Shown: positions 10,897-23,943, numbered from the stretch's first letter. The stretch: DNA of 64,000 nucleotides from Tricholoma matsutake (GCA_026075535.2 AP026550.1:4340001-4404000); one strand, 5' to 3'. Notes: generated by a model not told the origin, from the sequence alone. A program made the numbers and translations.

Positions 10897-13781
10897 ATGG
10901 TCCCAGCGCGTCGAGCTCGCAGTCCTCAGTCTCCTTATGCAGACGACAGTGATACTGATTCTGAACCTCAGACACCAAAGGCTCACAGGCAGAATCTTAG
11001 GAAGAGACTCAGCGAGGGCTATAACCCAGAAAATGACGCAAGTTCTGCCCCCCAATCCGGCCGACTTCCTCAGCGGCCTGTGAACATCAATGATGACGCT
11101 GCGGAAAAGCGTAGACGCAGAAAAAGTACAAAGACCACCGCCGCCGAGAACTCCATGGCAGGCCCGCCCTCAGAAGGCAACAACACTGACGCCGACGCGA
11201 CTGAGACGTCAAGGATGGTGAAGCAGAAACAGCAGCTTACATCTGTAGCTCCTCCGCCAGTGATCAACGTACCAAAGGACGTGATGAGCTCTAATTTTGA
11301 GGAGTGGATGAAGATGGCCACGGATAATGTATGTATGCACCACTGCCTTTTTGCCCGATTGACATTGAACCGATGTCTACTGCGTAGAAAATTAACGCGG
11401 CTAACTCCTGGAATTTTGCTCTCATTGACTATTTTCATGATATGTCACTTTTGAGGAATAACGACGACAATTCGATCAACTTCCAACGCGCGTCGTGCAC
11501 CCTTGATGGCTGCGTTAAGATTTGGACCAGCAGGGTAGACAGTGTCGGTACGGAGACCGGGAAACTTCTTAGTAATCTCGCCTCGGAGGGTAGAGATGAT
11601 GATGTGGATGGGACCAACTCTGATAATCCCGACGGCGATCCATCTCAGGGGAAGAAGAAGAAAGCGAACAGACCTGCAGCTACGCTGGCCAAAGATCCCT
11701 CTCAACTACGGAGTAAGAAGCTCGATTTGGAGTTCAGTGTCGATCCTCTATTCAGGAAAACGTGTGCCGATTTTGACGAGGGAGGCGCTCAGGGACTTCT
11801 AATGAATCATCTAAGCTTGGGGACAGGCACTGATGGTGGAATGAGAGTCGTCTTCGATGCCAGCGATTCAACAGGAAAAATTGAGGAGGAAGAGGTGTTC
11901 GAAGAGCCACCGGATGACATTGATCTTGGTTATCTTCGAAGTAAGGGACAACATCCTTGCACTGTCTGCTGATACTCAACACTTTTGCAGAGGAGTTCCT
12001 GCCCGATCTCAATGTTTTAGAGAACAAAGCTATTTCACATTCTCTTGTCGACTTTGCCTTCTCAAAGAACACTTTCAGCTTTGATGAAACGACCTTCTTC
12101 CAGGACAATAGTATCCAAGATGTTGACGACGACAACGACTGCAGTGGTGACGCCGATATGGACGGCGAAGGTCTTGCCATGGACGTTGATGACAGCGGTC
12201 CGCCTGTTGAAGACTTCTTCGTCGGCGCGGACGCTGTCAACGACGACTATGGCGGTGGGAACATGTTGGGCGGTGATGATTATGGTGGCGACAACCATTC
12301 CAATGGCTCAATGGGACCTCCAGGAGAGGGTGATGGACAGCCTGGCGCTTTCGTACCATTCGATCCACGCCGCGCACCCAATGAGAGGGATCTTGTTATG
12401 GCCATGACAGATGCTGACGATGAGGGAATGATGGATTACTTTGATCAGAACTTCCTCAAGAATTGGGCGGGTCCAGAACATTGGAAGTTACGGAAGGTGG
12501 TTCGAAGACGTGGGTCGAGTTTTTTTTTTCCAATCTATCATAATCTACTAAGTGAACAATTATCACAGCGGACGATGTAAATGCGGCGACCAAGCCGAAA
12601 GCTCGACGTGAAAAAAAAGAAGCATTCAAGATTGACTTCCTGACACCTCTCGACCCCGACAAGGATCTCAAAGAAATTTCCAAGGATCTTTTCACGCCTG
12701 TTACGAAAGGGGCAGGAATCAACCTTCCCGGTACTATTGCCGCAAAAAGGAGTAAAAAAAAAACGAAGGAAAAGAGGGATGACCATCGACTACCGGACGA
12801 CATGCACTTCTCGAGTAAACAGCTTGTGACATTATTCTTGAAGCCTAAATTCTTCGTACGATATCCCTTGAGTATGTGATATCCTGTGTATGCTGACGCC
12901 AGCTCAGCTCAGGATGCGGGGACAGAAGGTGAGGATGAACCTTAATGGAGATGGAGAGGTAGACGAGAACTTTTGGGCGCAAGCTGCAGCAGATCAGGCA
13001 GCTGGACGCGCAGGAGAGCAGGAGGGCGATGACAGTAAGCCGATTGTAATTTGCTTTTTGAGTCACAACTAATGCCTCTGCTGTTAGCTATGAATGATGG
13101 CGCCATCCCATTCAATACGCAATTCTTCCACGATGATTATGACGACGGCCCTGGGTTCGACGATGTGGATCCTTATGACGGAGATGGAGCCGGAGTAGCA
13201 AATATAGATACTGGTGAACAGGATTTGCTGGCTGTTACTCGGGGACAGACGAGGCGGGTCCGGCCCGAATTCGTGAAATACGCCAAACGAGCAAAGAGGG
13301 TAGACGTTCGGAAGCTAAAGGAGAATATCTGGCGAGGACTAGATATTGTTGTGGCTCCAAAGCCGAAAGACGATGAGGATGATGGAAACATGGTGAGAAA
13401 TAGACTACTATGTTCATGCGTAAAGGCTGATCTTTTTGTAGGATGTTGATCAAACCGGTTTACCTCCGACGGATCCATCAGAGGCACGGATGTTCAGTCA
13501 AGTGATCTCGGGTCTCCAGAAGTCGTACCCTCGAGACAAGATGGAAGAAATCAGCACTAGCTTCTGTTTCATCTGCCTGTTGCATCTTGCCAATGAGCAA
13601 GGACTCAAGCTTGAGTCCTTGGCAGACACAGAAGAAACAGGTGAATCGAACTTCTTCGCTGATGAAAAGAAAATTGGAAATATATGGGATGTAAAGGTTC
13701 GTGCGGGTTTCGTATACGCGAGACATTATTGATCTATGCCTACAGATATATCGCGACCCCAACGCTTCTCAGGCGGCGTGA
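10897..13781 (+). CDS. brn1: Condensin complex subunit 2 (kleisin Brn1 / CAP-H / Barren)
   Basis: Brn1 is the gamma-kleisin of condensin I; it closes the Smc2-Smc4 ring during mitotic chromosome compaction. Eight exons join in frame: 10897-11328, 11388-11940, 11991-12509, 12569-12855, 12908-13034, 13088-13392, 13442-13696 and 13746-13781, giving 837 residues, a normal family length. The introns are 49-59 bp, GT-AG. Family landmarks: the N-terminal Smc2-binding helix region (NSWNFALIDYFHDMSLLR), CTLDGCVKIWTSRVDSV, an acidic middle (DVDDDNDC...), the GPEHWKLRKVV segment, LKPKF...LRMRGQ, and a C-terminal winged-helix-type end (SFCFICLLHLANEQGL, DVK-IYRDPNAS). Start: the first ATG, preceded by about 280 bp of spacer to the MULE remnant. 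The donor of the last intron could also be 13691 (GTAAAG), removing two residues. High CpG content contrasts with the flanking transposons. The gene appears intact. Confidence 0.93.
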
Positions 13782-14081
13782 TTTTTTTTTGGACACCGCA
13801 TTTTTTACTCTCCATCTTCGCTATTCATTTTCTTGTTTGTTCTCATTCTAACTTAAATGATTCTATATTATCGGCTACCTGTGCGATGTCGATGTCTCAA
13901 CTCCAGTGTGGAGATCTGTTTCGTTCGCGATCTCCTTAGACCTGAAGAGGGTTGATTTCACTTAGTACTTAAATAATGTAGGAAGGTGTTTTTTTTGCTC
14001 AGTGACAAAAAACGACTCTTGTCAAAAATAAAAGAAACCATTTTGATTTGTCATCAAAACATTATTCTTCAATTTTTTGAA
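13782..14081. other. brn1 3' flank up to the Helitron end
   Basis: About 300 bp of AT-rich sequence after the brn1 stop. It should hold the brn1 3' untranslated region and poly(A) site, and the insertion boundary of the Helitron, which I could not fix to the base. Confidence 0.45.
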
Positions 14082-14096
14082 TGTGCCTTCGGCACA
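14082..14096 (-). other. Candidate Helitron 3'-end hairpin
   Basis: TGTGCC-TTC-GGCACA is a perfect 6-bp stem with a 3-nt loop, about 105 bp downstream of the Helitron stop codon on the coding (minus) strand. Helitrons end in a short GC-rich hairpin about 10 nt before CTRR. No CTRR occurs at the expected distance here, so the terminus is either mutated or elsewhere. Confidence 0.45.
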
Positions 14097-14201
14097 CGGG
14101 TGATATTTATATTTATATCTACGCACCTTTATATATGTGCTATGATACATTATATTATATACTATGATACATTATTGTACCCATCTTTATGTGCACTCTA
14201 T

Positions 14202-17200
14202 CTATACATTATCTAGTAGTACTTCATTATATACAATATTTTTTGTTATTGCCTCCTCATTCGTACTTGCCCAGATGGCTTTGATGTTGTGAACTGATGT
14301 CACCCGAGAGATTGCCACATAGAACTGCCCATGTGTAAAAACTGGAGTCCGCAGGTCAAGACCAACATGTCTGACAGACTGGCCCTGTGACTTGTTGATT
14401 GTCATTGCAAAGGAGAGCCACACTGGAAACTGCCTCCTAGTGAACTCAAAAGGCACTTGATCCTCAGTTGGTTGCAGTGTAATCCTTGGAATGAACACAG
14501 TCTCTCCAGCATGATCCCCAGTAAGAAGCCATACCTCTAACACTCTGTTTCTCATCCTTGTGAGAATTCCTCTGCTCCCATTGCAGACACCATGCCCAGA
14601 ATCCAGGTTCTGAAGCACCATCACTGGACAACCAATCTTGAGAGCTGTCTGAGCCAATGGCAGTCCTGAGCAGTTGATCGAGTTCAGGTACTCCACAGGG
14701 TACATGAGCTCTCCCTGGTCTTGTGTGTTGTTTGTAATTGAGTCAGCACTGTGAAACACCCTCTGCTGTCCAGGGAACTTGTGAAGGATATAAGCATTGA
14801 GGTCATCCACATCATCGTTGCGGCTTGAGAGGATTGTCTGATCTGAGAAGTACTGGTCTGAGTGCTGTTGTGGATGATGGATGTCAGGATAGATGGCATC
14901 CATGAGAGAGGGGACCGAGTTCTCTGGGCCCTTGAAATGGTCAGGAAGATGGATGTTGGCCTCATTGTCTGTGTGCATTCCATGACCAACCTCCAGCTGC
15001 CACCTTGCAAAGTTGGACTCCTCTGCAACATCTCCACTCAAATGCATGTTCTGCTTGAGATGGAGCACCTGGATATTCCCCCAAAGAGCAGAGTGCTGCA
15101 TGGAGGCACTGACAGTCTGAGGATGTGATCCTCTGATGATAACAGGCAGAATCTGCTGAAAGTCCCCTCCAAAGATGATGGAGAGGCCACCAAATGGCTT
15201 GTCTGATCCACAGACATCACAGAAGGTGCGATCGATAGACTCATGGATGTGACGATGCTGCATGGGGGCCTCATCCCAAATGACCAAGTCTGCTGCACAT
15301 ATGAGCTCTGCATGCTTAGAAGTCTTTGAGAGGCCACATGTGGAGGACTCATGGATGGGAATGGGAATCTTGAATGTAGAGTGTGCAGTACGACCACCTT
15401 TGAGAAGAAGGGCAGCAATGCCTGAGGATGCAACACAGAGAACAATCTTAGCCTGGGAGCGAAGCCTGTAGCACAGAGTATTGTAGACATATGTCTTGCC
15501 AGTGCCTCCAGGGCCATGAAGGAAAAAGGTCTGGCCAGACTGAGCATTGACTGCAGCAAGAATTTCATCAAATGCCACCCTCTGATCCTGATTCAACCTT
15601 GCCTCATGCTCAGCTGCCAACACTGCTTGCTCCTCAGCATTGTACAACCTCTGCTCATTGATGAGGTGGTTGCCAACCATGGCTTGCCAGTCCTGGATAT
15701 ACTGAGGCATAGTGGGCCAATCAGCGAGGGACTTGTTGGTGTGAGAGAGAAGCCGGTCAATGAGGAAGAGGCCATAGTCCTGGACATCATCATTAGTGGG
15801 GTTGAGGCAGTTGTAGTCATGCTGAAGGCAGTAGTGCAGGTCATCACAGATGTGAATCCAAAAGGTGTTCCAGAGTGCAGCAGGGTCAGAGGGCGGACAG
15901 TCACAAAGGATGGTCACAAACAAATGGCGAAGCTGCTGACCTGTCTGCATGGACCTGGCCTCCTCTAGACACTGATGCCACTCCTGATCATCTTCTAACA
16001 GTCCACAGGTGAGGCAGGCCTCTCTAAAAGATGGTGCCTGCACATCTTGGAAGGTGAGGAGGTTCTCAAATGATTTTGGGCCTCTGACAGAGGTGAAGAG
16101 AAGGCGGAGATAAAAGCGCTCGCTGGCAGTGGGGTGGACATAATACAGCCTGCCAACTGCAAAGCCATGTTGCCTGGGTTTCCACTTGCCAGTACTCTTG
16201 TGATACACAAACTTGGAGGGATAGTCCTGGTACAGAAGGTCACCACCAACCTCTGGGTATTCCAGGTTGGCCTTGAAGAATGCAGTGAGAGTGGTGTCTT
16301 TTGTGGCTGCTTGCTCGATGACCTGCTGCACAGTCTCCACTTTATCCTCACTCCATGTGACATTTTGCTCATTTGGAAGGTGGACATGGAGGCAAACAAC
16401 ATTGGGAGAGGCACCATGCATGACAAAGTGGAAGAGATGCCAGAAGGACTCACAGGCAGAAACAAAGTGGGCATCCAAGTACTGCCTAACCTCATTATCA
16501 CAGGTGCCAAACTGCATTGTGACCCGATCATGGCCCTTGTAAACGTACTTGTAGATGTACTTCAAGGCCTTGATGGAGGAAATGACCTCAATGTTGATGT
16601 GGCAGCAATACTTCCATATAAGATAGGCACAGTAAGTGACGACCCAGTGATTGTCGACCTGCTTCCCCTGGACCTCAAAGGTCTGGCCAGTGTTGCAGCG
16701 CCTTGAAGAGGCATAAGAATCATCAGAGATGGTAGTGTGCTCTCTGAAGGGCTTGGGAAAGTTCTTGGAGCACTTGCCATTGACCAAGCATGGGGCATCA
16801 GCATTGTCATTTTCAGCACCGCAGGGCTTGAGGACCATGAACTGCTTGACCAACTCAAGGAGCTCAGGATCATCAACAGGGAACTCGCAGGAAAGAAGGC
16901 TGTCCACATCCTCTGGGGTGCAGAGCTTGGAAGCCTCATCAAGGAAGATGATGCAGTGCATGTGAGGAAGGCCATGCTTCTGGAACTCAATTACAAAGAC
17001 ATGACCCACAGCTTTGGCAAAGATGCCATACTCAATGTTCTTGATCAGCTCCCTGTGCTTTGCCTCAAAAGCCCAAACTGCCAAGTCAGGATGGTCTGCT
17101 GGATCCTGACCTGGCAACAGGGCATTCTGGATCTCTGGCCAGTTGGGGCTGGCAGTCATAGTGAGAAAGAGGTCGCCACCTTTGAAGTACCGATTGATGG

Positions 17201-19105
17201 CCAATGAATCCTGGAAAAGCTGCTGCATGTGGCGAGTGCTTCCAGCAAAGGAAGATGGCAAGATAGTCCTCTGACTGAGAGCCCTGGGGTCTGCATCAAT
17301 GTTGGCTGCAACAGCATCTGTGAGCCCAGAATACACCTCACTGCGAAGCTTGCCCTGGCTGGACATGATATACATCAGGCGATCCTGCTCACAGGTGGCC
17401 CAATGGTTGCACACATACTGCTGAAAGAGCTTTCCTGCCTGGAAGATATGCTGGGGCTCAATGTTGGGAGGGCATGGATGAAGGCGATAGCGATAGAACT
17501 CTGACTTGGTGACATGCTTGCGCTTTCGAGGCTGGCCCTCAGCAGGAGGCTCCACAGCACCATCCTGATCGTTGACCTCCTCACCGCCTCTGTACTCAAG
17601 CTGGGGATGCCATGAGAGCTGGCCAGTGGGATGCAGCAGAACATAGTGGAGGGCAGGATAGAAAGGATGGCACTCAGAGATGCGCTGGAGGCCATTCCCA
17701 TGCTTGCAGTAGAGGACAATGTCACAATAGCCCCCTGGCTGGTCTCCATCCCCTGGAAGAATAACAGCGATCTCATTTCGGCTGGCATCAGGAAGGTTGT
17801 ACCGATGACAATCACAGCCCTCATCAAAGCAAAGAGCGATCTTGCACTGCTGCTCAGGTGGCAAGTCTCGGGTGAGCTCAAAGGCCTGTCTGTAGAGTGC
17901 AACTCCTGGATAGTGGTTGTGAAGCATGTCCTGAAGATTGCTCAAGATGTCTGGTTGCAGATGGGTGTTCTGTCTGTGGTTGTGATGATGGTCAAGTGCC
18001 TGAGCAGGATCATAGATATAAAGCTGGGAGTACACAGGATTCTTGCCTGCAAGGGGGAGAAGGGAACCTGCTTTGTGGGACAGCTCACCATGGAGCCTGA
18101 AGATCCAGGGCCCATTGCCATTGTTCATGGAGTTGTCCAGCTTTTGGCCAATGGAGGTCATGGCAAGTGCATTGTTGTAGTTGTGTATGTGCTCACAGAA
18201 CTCTTTGCTGAGATGATCCTGGCCATTGAAGAGTTGGGACAGCTCATGGGGGAGGTCATGGAGATGGGGGAGATCGACTTTTCCACCGAAGCAGCACATG
18301 CCAAACTTGGGATTTATCAGAGAAGACTTGGCAGTTCTCTCTGCCATCCAATAAAGTGCATGGCATGAAGGACATTCAATATCCATACTCCCAAGACTGT
18401 GGACAGGCCAGTTGAGATTAAATGGCTGGCAGGCAACAGGAAGGGGCTGAACAGGAGCAGGTGGATGAGCAGGAGCAGGAGCAGGTGGCTGGAGTGGATT
18501 CAAAGGAGGCATGGCAGGGAAGGGCTGGTTGTTCAAGCATCAGCCATGAAATGTACATACAAAATGGTAGAAGGAGAATACCCACCACAGCAACAGGAGC
18601 TCCTCTACCTCTACCTCTACCCTTACCTCTACCTTGACATCCACGCACAGGAGCAACTGGCAAGGGTGGAAGAGCTGCATGCTGGGCCATGAGATCAGCC
18701 ATAGGCAGTGGAGCAGGAGCAGCCCCACAACCACAACCTCGTCCTGCATTGACAGGAAGCAGTGGAAGAGCAGCATACTGGGCCATGAGATCTGCAAATG
18801 TGAGGGGAGCAGGAGCAGGAGCCTGGAGTGGGGGAACACCAAAAGGGTCAGAGTTATTAGCAGCTGGACCAACCATGGGAGGAGGAGGAGGGAGTGGGAG
18901 GCCAATCAGAGGAGGGGCAAAGTGCAGTCGGTGGGCATGATGAGGGGTGCAGTGATGCTCAGGGCTATCCAGGACATGCCAGTCTCGTTCACTTTGCTGG
19001 GCAGCAATACGGATCCACTGAGGAGTGTTGGGAGGGGTTTGATCCCTGTAGAGGCAAGGATAAAAATAGAACAAAAGAAGGAAAGAAATCAGGATGTACT
19101 CACAT
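14202..19105 (-). CDS. Helitron Rep-helicase protein (rolling-circle transposase)
   Basis: A large uninterrupted frame, 18524-14202 (1441 codons), is joined by a 61-bp intron (18585-18525) to an N-terminal exon 19045-18586; an ATG split over a further intron (19103-19046) gives about 1594 residues. Domain order: Pro/Gly-rich head with two LMAQ(Y/H)AALP repeats, a Cys zinc motif (ECPSCHALYW), HUH Rep nuclease with GLPHMHCIIFL (the two-His motif) and the double-Tyr motif KYIYKYVYKG, then a Pif1-type SF1B helicase with Walker A HGPGGTGKTYVY, Walker B VIWDEAPM, GGDFQQILP, MTINKSQGQS and VAISRVTS. All catalytic residues that I can check are present. The family nicks, peels and copies one strand by rolling circle, inserting at A-T. 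The N-terminal start is the least certain part. CpG is lower than in brn1, but there is no frame damage, so it may be a recent or still autonomous copy. Confidence 0.93.
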
Positions 19106-20349
19106 GGTTAAGAAGGCCAGGTGAATGGAGATGGAGCACTCTCCTGCTGCAGCTGTGTGCTCAGATTCTTAAAGGAAGCAGTAAAATCAGTGCAAACAGT
19201 GGTAGTTGACAGTGGAGCAACTTCCAGTGATGGAAGGGGAAGCAACTGCATACCCGCCAGCCCAATCTCCCTACACACTGTGCCCAGTGAGAGGTCCAAA
19301 CCCAAAATCAACTGGCAGACACTCCTTTGTTGAAAAGGAGAAGCCAGGGAGGCAGGACTTCACTGGGCTTCACCTTGGTCTACTGATTCCTCAAGAACCC
19401 AATTGCAAAGGCAACTGGAGGAGAGAAAACACCAAACCCCACTCACCTCACTCAAAAGGCAGGTCCAGGCCCAGGCCCAGGCCAAAAGCTGGAAAGAGAA
19501 GGCCATCAGCAAAAAAGAGAGGATGGCAATGGAACACCCAACAAAAATTCAGGTGCAAACAGGCCTAGAGGGACAGATACTATGAGAAACTAAGAGGTAA
19601 GGCAGCTGACCCACCAAAAGAAGGATAGCCAAAAACTGAAAAGACAGGAAAAACCCTCTAAATGGCAGAAGCCAGGGGCTGCAGAACCTCCAAAACAGTG
19701 TCAGATGGTCAGCAGGACCCAATGACACCTAAACCTACCTTTGTGGAAGGCAGAATGCAGAGGGAGAAAGGCAGGGAAGAAGAGAAGTCGCATGCAACAA
19801 ATATTTTATTTTGTTTTGATGCATGATGCGCTGGCATGGGTTTTGCCAGCATAAAACAGCATGGTCTGCTTAGTCAAATTTTACGTAACATTAAAACTTT
19901 CTTGGGGTCAGCTGACTGACATGACTTTATTATATTATATAAAACATCAAAGTTCTTTTCACCTTTGCACGTGCACAATTTGATACAATAAGCCCATGTC
20001 CAAGGCTGTGTAAAGGTGGAAAACTGGTCAGCATACGAACTAGAAAATGACATGCAAAAGATAGCGCATTATCTATACCATTTTCACAGTCATTTGCGCA
20101 GTTCGTGGCATCTAACCTAGCCTCCAACCAAAGTAGAGAAACATACTACTTGCATCATGTAGGTGACACTGGGCTGTCATCATCTTGTGGAGAATGCTGG
20201 GATGATGAAGATCTTGAATCACCTACAAAAAGGAGACATATGAGCAGTTCTTGTGAAGATTCACCTGATCCTCCTAATCTCAAAGTTTTCAGGTAACCGA
20301 TCCCTTGTGTGTAGTCGATCTTTGTCACAAATGGTATATCTAGCATAGA
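19106..20349. other. Helitron 5' flank and spacer, no gene recognised
   Basis: About 1.2 kb. The Helitron 5' end (TC on the minus strand) should lie here but cannot be placed. The palindrome TCAGCTGA occurs at about 19908. A frame at 20105-20296 (ending LKVFR) could be an upstream exon of the Plavaka transposase through a GTAACC...ATAG intron, but nothing in it is diagnostic. Confidence 0.4.
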
Positions 20350-21140
20350 ATGAGTGGTGTTCCGTCGCATTCACCAACTCCTCTACTTAACTTCCAACAA
20401 CCTTTGAGCCCACAGTCACAACCGAATGCAAACCGTTCAGCTAGCCCAGACTCAGACAACACAAATGGATTTACTTCAGAAATGGATGATCCAGAAGAAT
20501 CCCATTCTCCAGATCCAGTTGCGAATCTTGAACAACTTTGAATCTCCCAAGAATTTGTCGATGCCTTGAGGAATGCTTCCTTGGATAACTCACAACTTGA
20601 ACCAGATGACCTATACCACCTTCGGAACCCATTGTGGGAATCCATTGACCTGACCAAGGATCCTGACTTATGCCTCTTGATCAACTTATTTCTTGCTGTT
20701 GGAAACACATACAGGAGACATACAACTCTGCACAAGCTGTGATCCTCAGGAGACACCCCAATGACAATGTTTTATCTTATGATCAGGTTAAACAATGCAT
20801 CAAAAATATCACAGGAATCATACCAGCTCTGCATGATGTGTGCATAAATTCTTGTCATGCTTTTACAGGTCCATTTGAACACCTTGAAGTGTGTTCAATC
20901 TGCTCCAAGCCCCATTATGACCCAGCTGTTCTCACTTCCAGCTATGGTGAACTTAAGAAACCCTGGTTGCAGTTCTCAACTATAATGCCTGGCCCACAGC
21001 TCCAAGCACAATGGTCTCATCCTGAAGGTGCTAAACAGATACGATACCAAGAGTGTTGCATGAGTGCCCTTCTCCCAAATTTGGCTGAGCTTTCTGGGAT
21101 GGTCAATATTGATGTTTCGGTCCTCAAAGATGTTCACCAT

Positions 21141-21281
21141 TGGAGACGTGCTGAGTGCCTCTCTAGCTGTGGCCTGGCAATGTGATGGGATTAGCAAGAG
21201 ATGAACCACTGACATGTGACTAGCTACCTGTTCTATCGACAAGGTCACATGATCACCTGGAGTGGTGCCTCACACCACTCC
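21141..21281 (-). repeat. 3' terminal direct repeat of copy 2
   Basis: About 140 bp, nearly identical to 23804-23943 (main differences: GATGGGATTAG against GATAGGATAG, and CACATGATC against CACGTGATC). It holds CACATGATCACC, the decayed form of the CACGTGATCACC word kept in the other terminal repeats of the family. Confidence 0.88.
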
Positions 21282-21443
21282 ATCCACCCATGTCCCAAAT
21301 GGCGACGTCCTCGTCGCCCAGGAGAAAAGCAACCAGAAAAAAAGAAACCACACAAAAAAAGAAAATTAAGGATGATCTAAAATCTAAAATTTTGTAGCTG
21401 AAGAAAATCTATTGTTGATATAAAAAACATAATAAAGCAGAAC

Positions 21444-23585
21444 TCAACAGGGGGGTGCCCATCCCAATGCCCAAAGGGCCCTACTCAAGTTGGCAAGATG
21501 GGGGTCTTGATCCCAGTTGAGTTTCAGAATGGGAGCAGCAGGTATGGGTGCTACTCCAACAGGAATAGTGATGATGGGTCTTACTGGTCCTATACCAGTG
21601 GGATGTCATCGAGTGATAAAAGGCTGAGGCGAAACAAGAGAAGGCATAGCTGAGTGAAAGATTTTTCAGGGCAAAAAAATTTGCAGGGGGGTCATCTTCT
21701 TGTCCCTCGTTGCAGGTTCCCAAACAGTTGTAGACTGCCCATTTTCAGACCGGAGAGGTCTCACAACTGGGTGGTGGGTGCAATTGGTATTGAAGCAGCA
21801 TCTTCAGCCCAATCGAGTATGGGTATAGATGTTGAACATGGTGGTACAGGGCTCTGAAGTGTTTTGGCAATAGCTGGGGGCTGTGAAATGGTCGTGGTGG
21901 GGGGTTTAGATGCAGGAGGTGTCGAGACAGTTCACTTAGGGTCAAGCTGGTGTGAGATGGGCAGTGTGGTCTCTTTTCTGGACTGTTTAGGGAAACGATG
22001 GGATCTGGGGGCTAGTGTGGTCGTTGCTGTGCTGTTTTTTCATAGCCATTGGTGTACATCATCTAGTGCTGTTGTAGGTAATGAAACAGCACATTTTTGG
22101 GCATACTGGGGTTGGCCAGGGTGCAAGGGCAGTTGATGGGGTGCAGGTGATGGATGGGGGGTGTCGACAGGTGTCGATGACGTCATTAGTGACATGGCAG
22201 GGTTGTGAGACATGGGTGGCGGTGAGACAGCTCATTTATGGGGTGTCTGGGGCGAGCTAGGGCTTTGGGACACATTTTGGGGGCATTTTGCTGGTTCTGG
22301 CTGTGTACTTCATCATTCTGGAGCTGCCAGTAGTGGTCCCAAGTCAGGCGGAGCAGGGGATTGGGCCGTTGTTGACAAACACGTTGACAGTGATGTGGCA
22401 GTCACGCTGCATGTTTCAGGGTGTTCAACGAGGGTCAAGGGGGAGAGATGGGGGCAACAGGGTGATGTGGGAGGTGTTCTGGGCTTTCATTTGGAGTCCT
22501 GGGGTGAGCAGGGTCATTCTGCTGAGTAAACAACATGTTTTGATGAGCACATTTACTCATCCTCACATAACATTGTTTGTTGGGCTATAGACCATTTATG
22601 TACATTGTTTAGGGCCTGGCACTTAGTATACGAGGTGGCAGCAGTTGTCTGGCAGCTAGTCATTGCCCTAGTAGTTGTTCCATGGGTGGTTGCGATGATT
22701 TTCCTTGCCATTGTAGGTTGCGATGTGGTGGTGGAACAGTGGGGCTCTGGGCTCGAGAGGATGGGCTGGGGAGTTATCAGGGGTGCTGTAGGTCGAGCCG
22801 GCAGTGAGTGCCATCGTTTGGGAGCTATTGGGGGCAGGTTCGAAGCAGTGGATGAGGTTATGGTGGTGGTTGTCGACAACGTTGTTGTCATTGATGGGGG
22901 CTGTGCAGGCATTGGCAGTGGTGACATGGCAGCATTGGCAGGTGTGTTGGGCATCTCAGGGGGTGAAATGGGGGGCTGAGGGACGGGCTGAAGCTTGTCA
23001 TTGGCCTGTGGAGCCACATCACAGGTGCTGGGTGGTTCAGTAGATGTCACCACATCGTTCAGTAGATGCAGTTGTTCATTGTTGGGTGCCGTTTGCATAA
23101 CGGCATTGGCAGTGGAGGTGGGTATTGTTTGTGTAGCTGTTGACTGCCATTGTAGGTCATCATTTGTCTGTGTTGCCGTCTCACAGGTGTTGGACTTTTT
23201 CAGGGTTTCCCTAGTCTTTACACCCTGTATTATCTTGTCAAACCCTTCTTTTGCAACCAGGTACCTTTCTTCTCGACCCAAGTTCTTCCCCTTCTTCTAT
23301 TCCCAACTTCCTGCCTTGCTTTATGCCCAACTTCTCTCCTTTGTCCAATGCACATATCCAGAGTGATCTAAGATTCTCGCCGTCACTAGTGGTGGCTGCC
23401 CAGTTGCAGAATTGGGCGATGCTCTTGCGGTCTGCCATTTCAAGAAAGTGGCGGAAGTCGTGGCAGGCTGATGATGTTGATTCTGATGCCATGCTCACCA
23501 TGTCATTTGCAGGTGACGCGACAGCTGCATCGGGAGTGGTAGTTCTCTTTTTCAAGGACTTTTTCTGATATCCAGGGCCAGGCAT
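21444..23585 (-). pseudogene. Unknown protein of the terminal-direct-repeat element (copy 2), frameshifted
   Basis: I do not recognise a named family. The start MPGPGYQKKSLKKR at 23585 matches copy 1 (MPGPAQGKCSQKKQ). A charged Gly/Glu/Lys stretch (DKGEKLGIKQGRKLGIEEG) follows, then, after a frame change near 23240-23280, a Pro/Thr-rich region with PMPAQPPS and PKRWHSLPARPTAPL, then HKWSIAQQTMLC, and at the end LNWDQDPHLANLSRALWALGW followed by APPC and stop (21444). Each of these blocks has a counterpart in copy 1 at the same place. Similar proteins with a DWA-DA box and an LDWD-DP...ALGW end are, as far as I recall, common hypothetical proteins in Agaricomycetes. A Gag-like role is possible but not shown: there is no zinc knuckle. 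Confidence 0.7.
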
Positions 23586-23803
23586 GGTTTCAAACTCTTA
23601 TACTCTTGTACAGGTTATGGGTTATGGATTACGGTGGACGGTGGACAGTTTTTGGTGACAGAATACAGATTTATGGTGGACAGAGATACCAAAGAAGCTT
23701 GGAGAATAGACAAAAAGCTCAAACAAGTCAAAAAAGGCATGAGAGACACTGAGAAAGCAGTAGATAGCATGTTAAAGTATGAAGAACACTCTCATCACCA
23801 AGA

Positions 23804-23943
23804 TGGAGATGTGCCGAGTGCCTCTCTAGCTGTGGCCTGGCAATGTGATAGGATAGCAAGAGATGAACCACTGACATGTGACTAGCTACCTGTTCTATCG
23901 ACAAGGTCACGTGATCACCTGGAGTGGTACCTCACACCACTCC
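23804..23943 (-). repeat. 5' terminal direct repeat of copy 2
   Basis: 140 bp. On the minus strand it opens with the hairpin GGAGTGGT...ACCACTCC (23943-23921), holds CACGTGAC and GTGATCACGTG words, and ends ACATCTCCA next to the candidate primer-binding site. Confidence 0.88.

Larger units (their letters stand above)
21141..23943 (-). mobile_element. Terminal-direct-repeat element, copy 2 (2803 bp, TSD ACCAT)
   Basis: Flanked by a perfect 5-bp duplication ACCAT (21136-21140 and 23944-23948) inside the Plavaka gene; removing one repeat restores the host frame. It is bounded by direct repeats of about 140 bp (21141-21281 and 23804-23943). On the minus strand these start GGAGTGG and end TCTCCA, not TG...CA. 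After the 5' repeat comes ATCTTGGTGATGAGAG, identical in copy 1, with TGGTGATGAGAG as a candidate tRNA primer-binding site. Before the 3' repeat is a purine-rich stretch, and 19 bp before it a perfect 7-bp stem (21301-21318). One protein is encoded. No RT, integrase or transposase motif is seen, so it is probably a non-autonomous LTR-type retroelement. Confidence 0.85.

Noticed and set aside
18634..19209. Plus-strand 191-codon frame near 18.6-19.2 kb
   Set aside because: Antisense to the Pro/Gly-rich Helitron N terminus; repetitive composition, no domain.
22605..22979. Plus-strand open frames in 21.6-23.6 kb (Val/Gly-rich)
   Set aside because: They are antisense shadows of the Pro/Thr-rich protein of the terminal-direct-repeat element.
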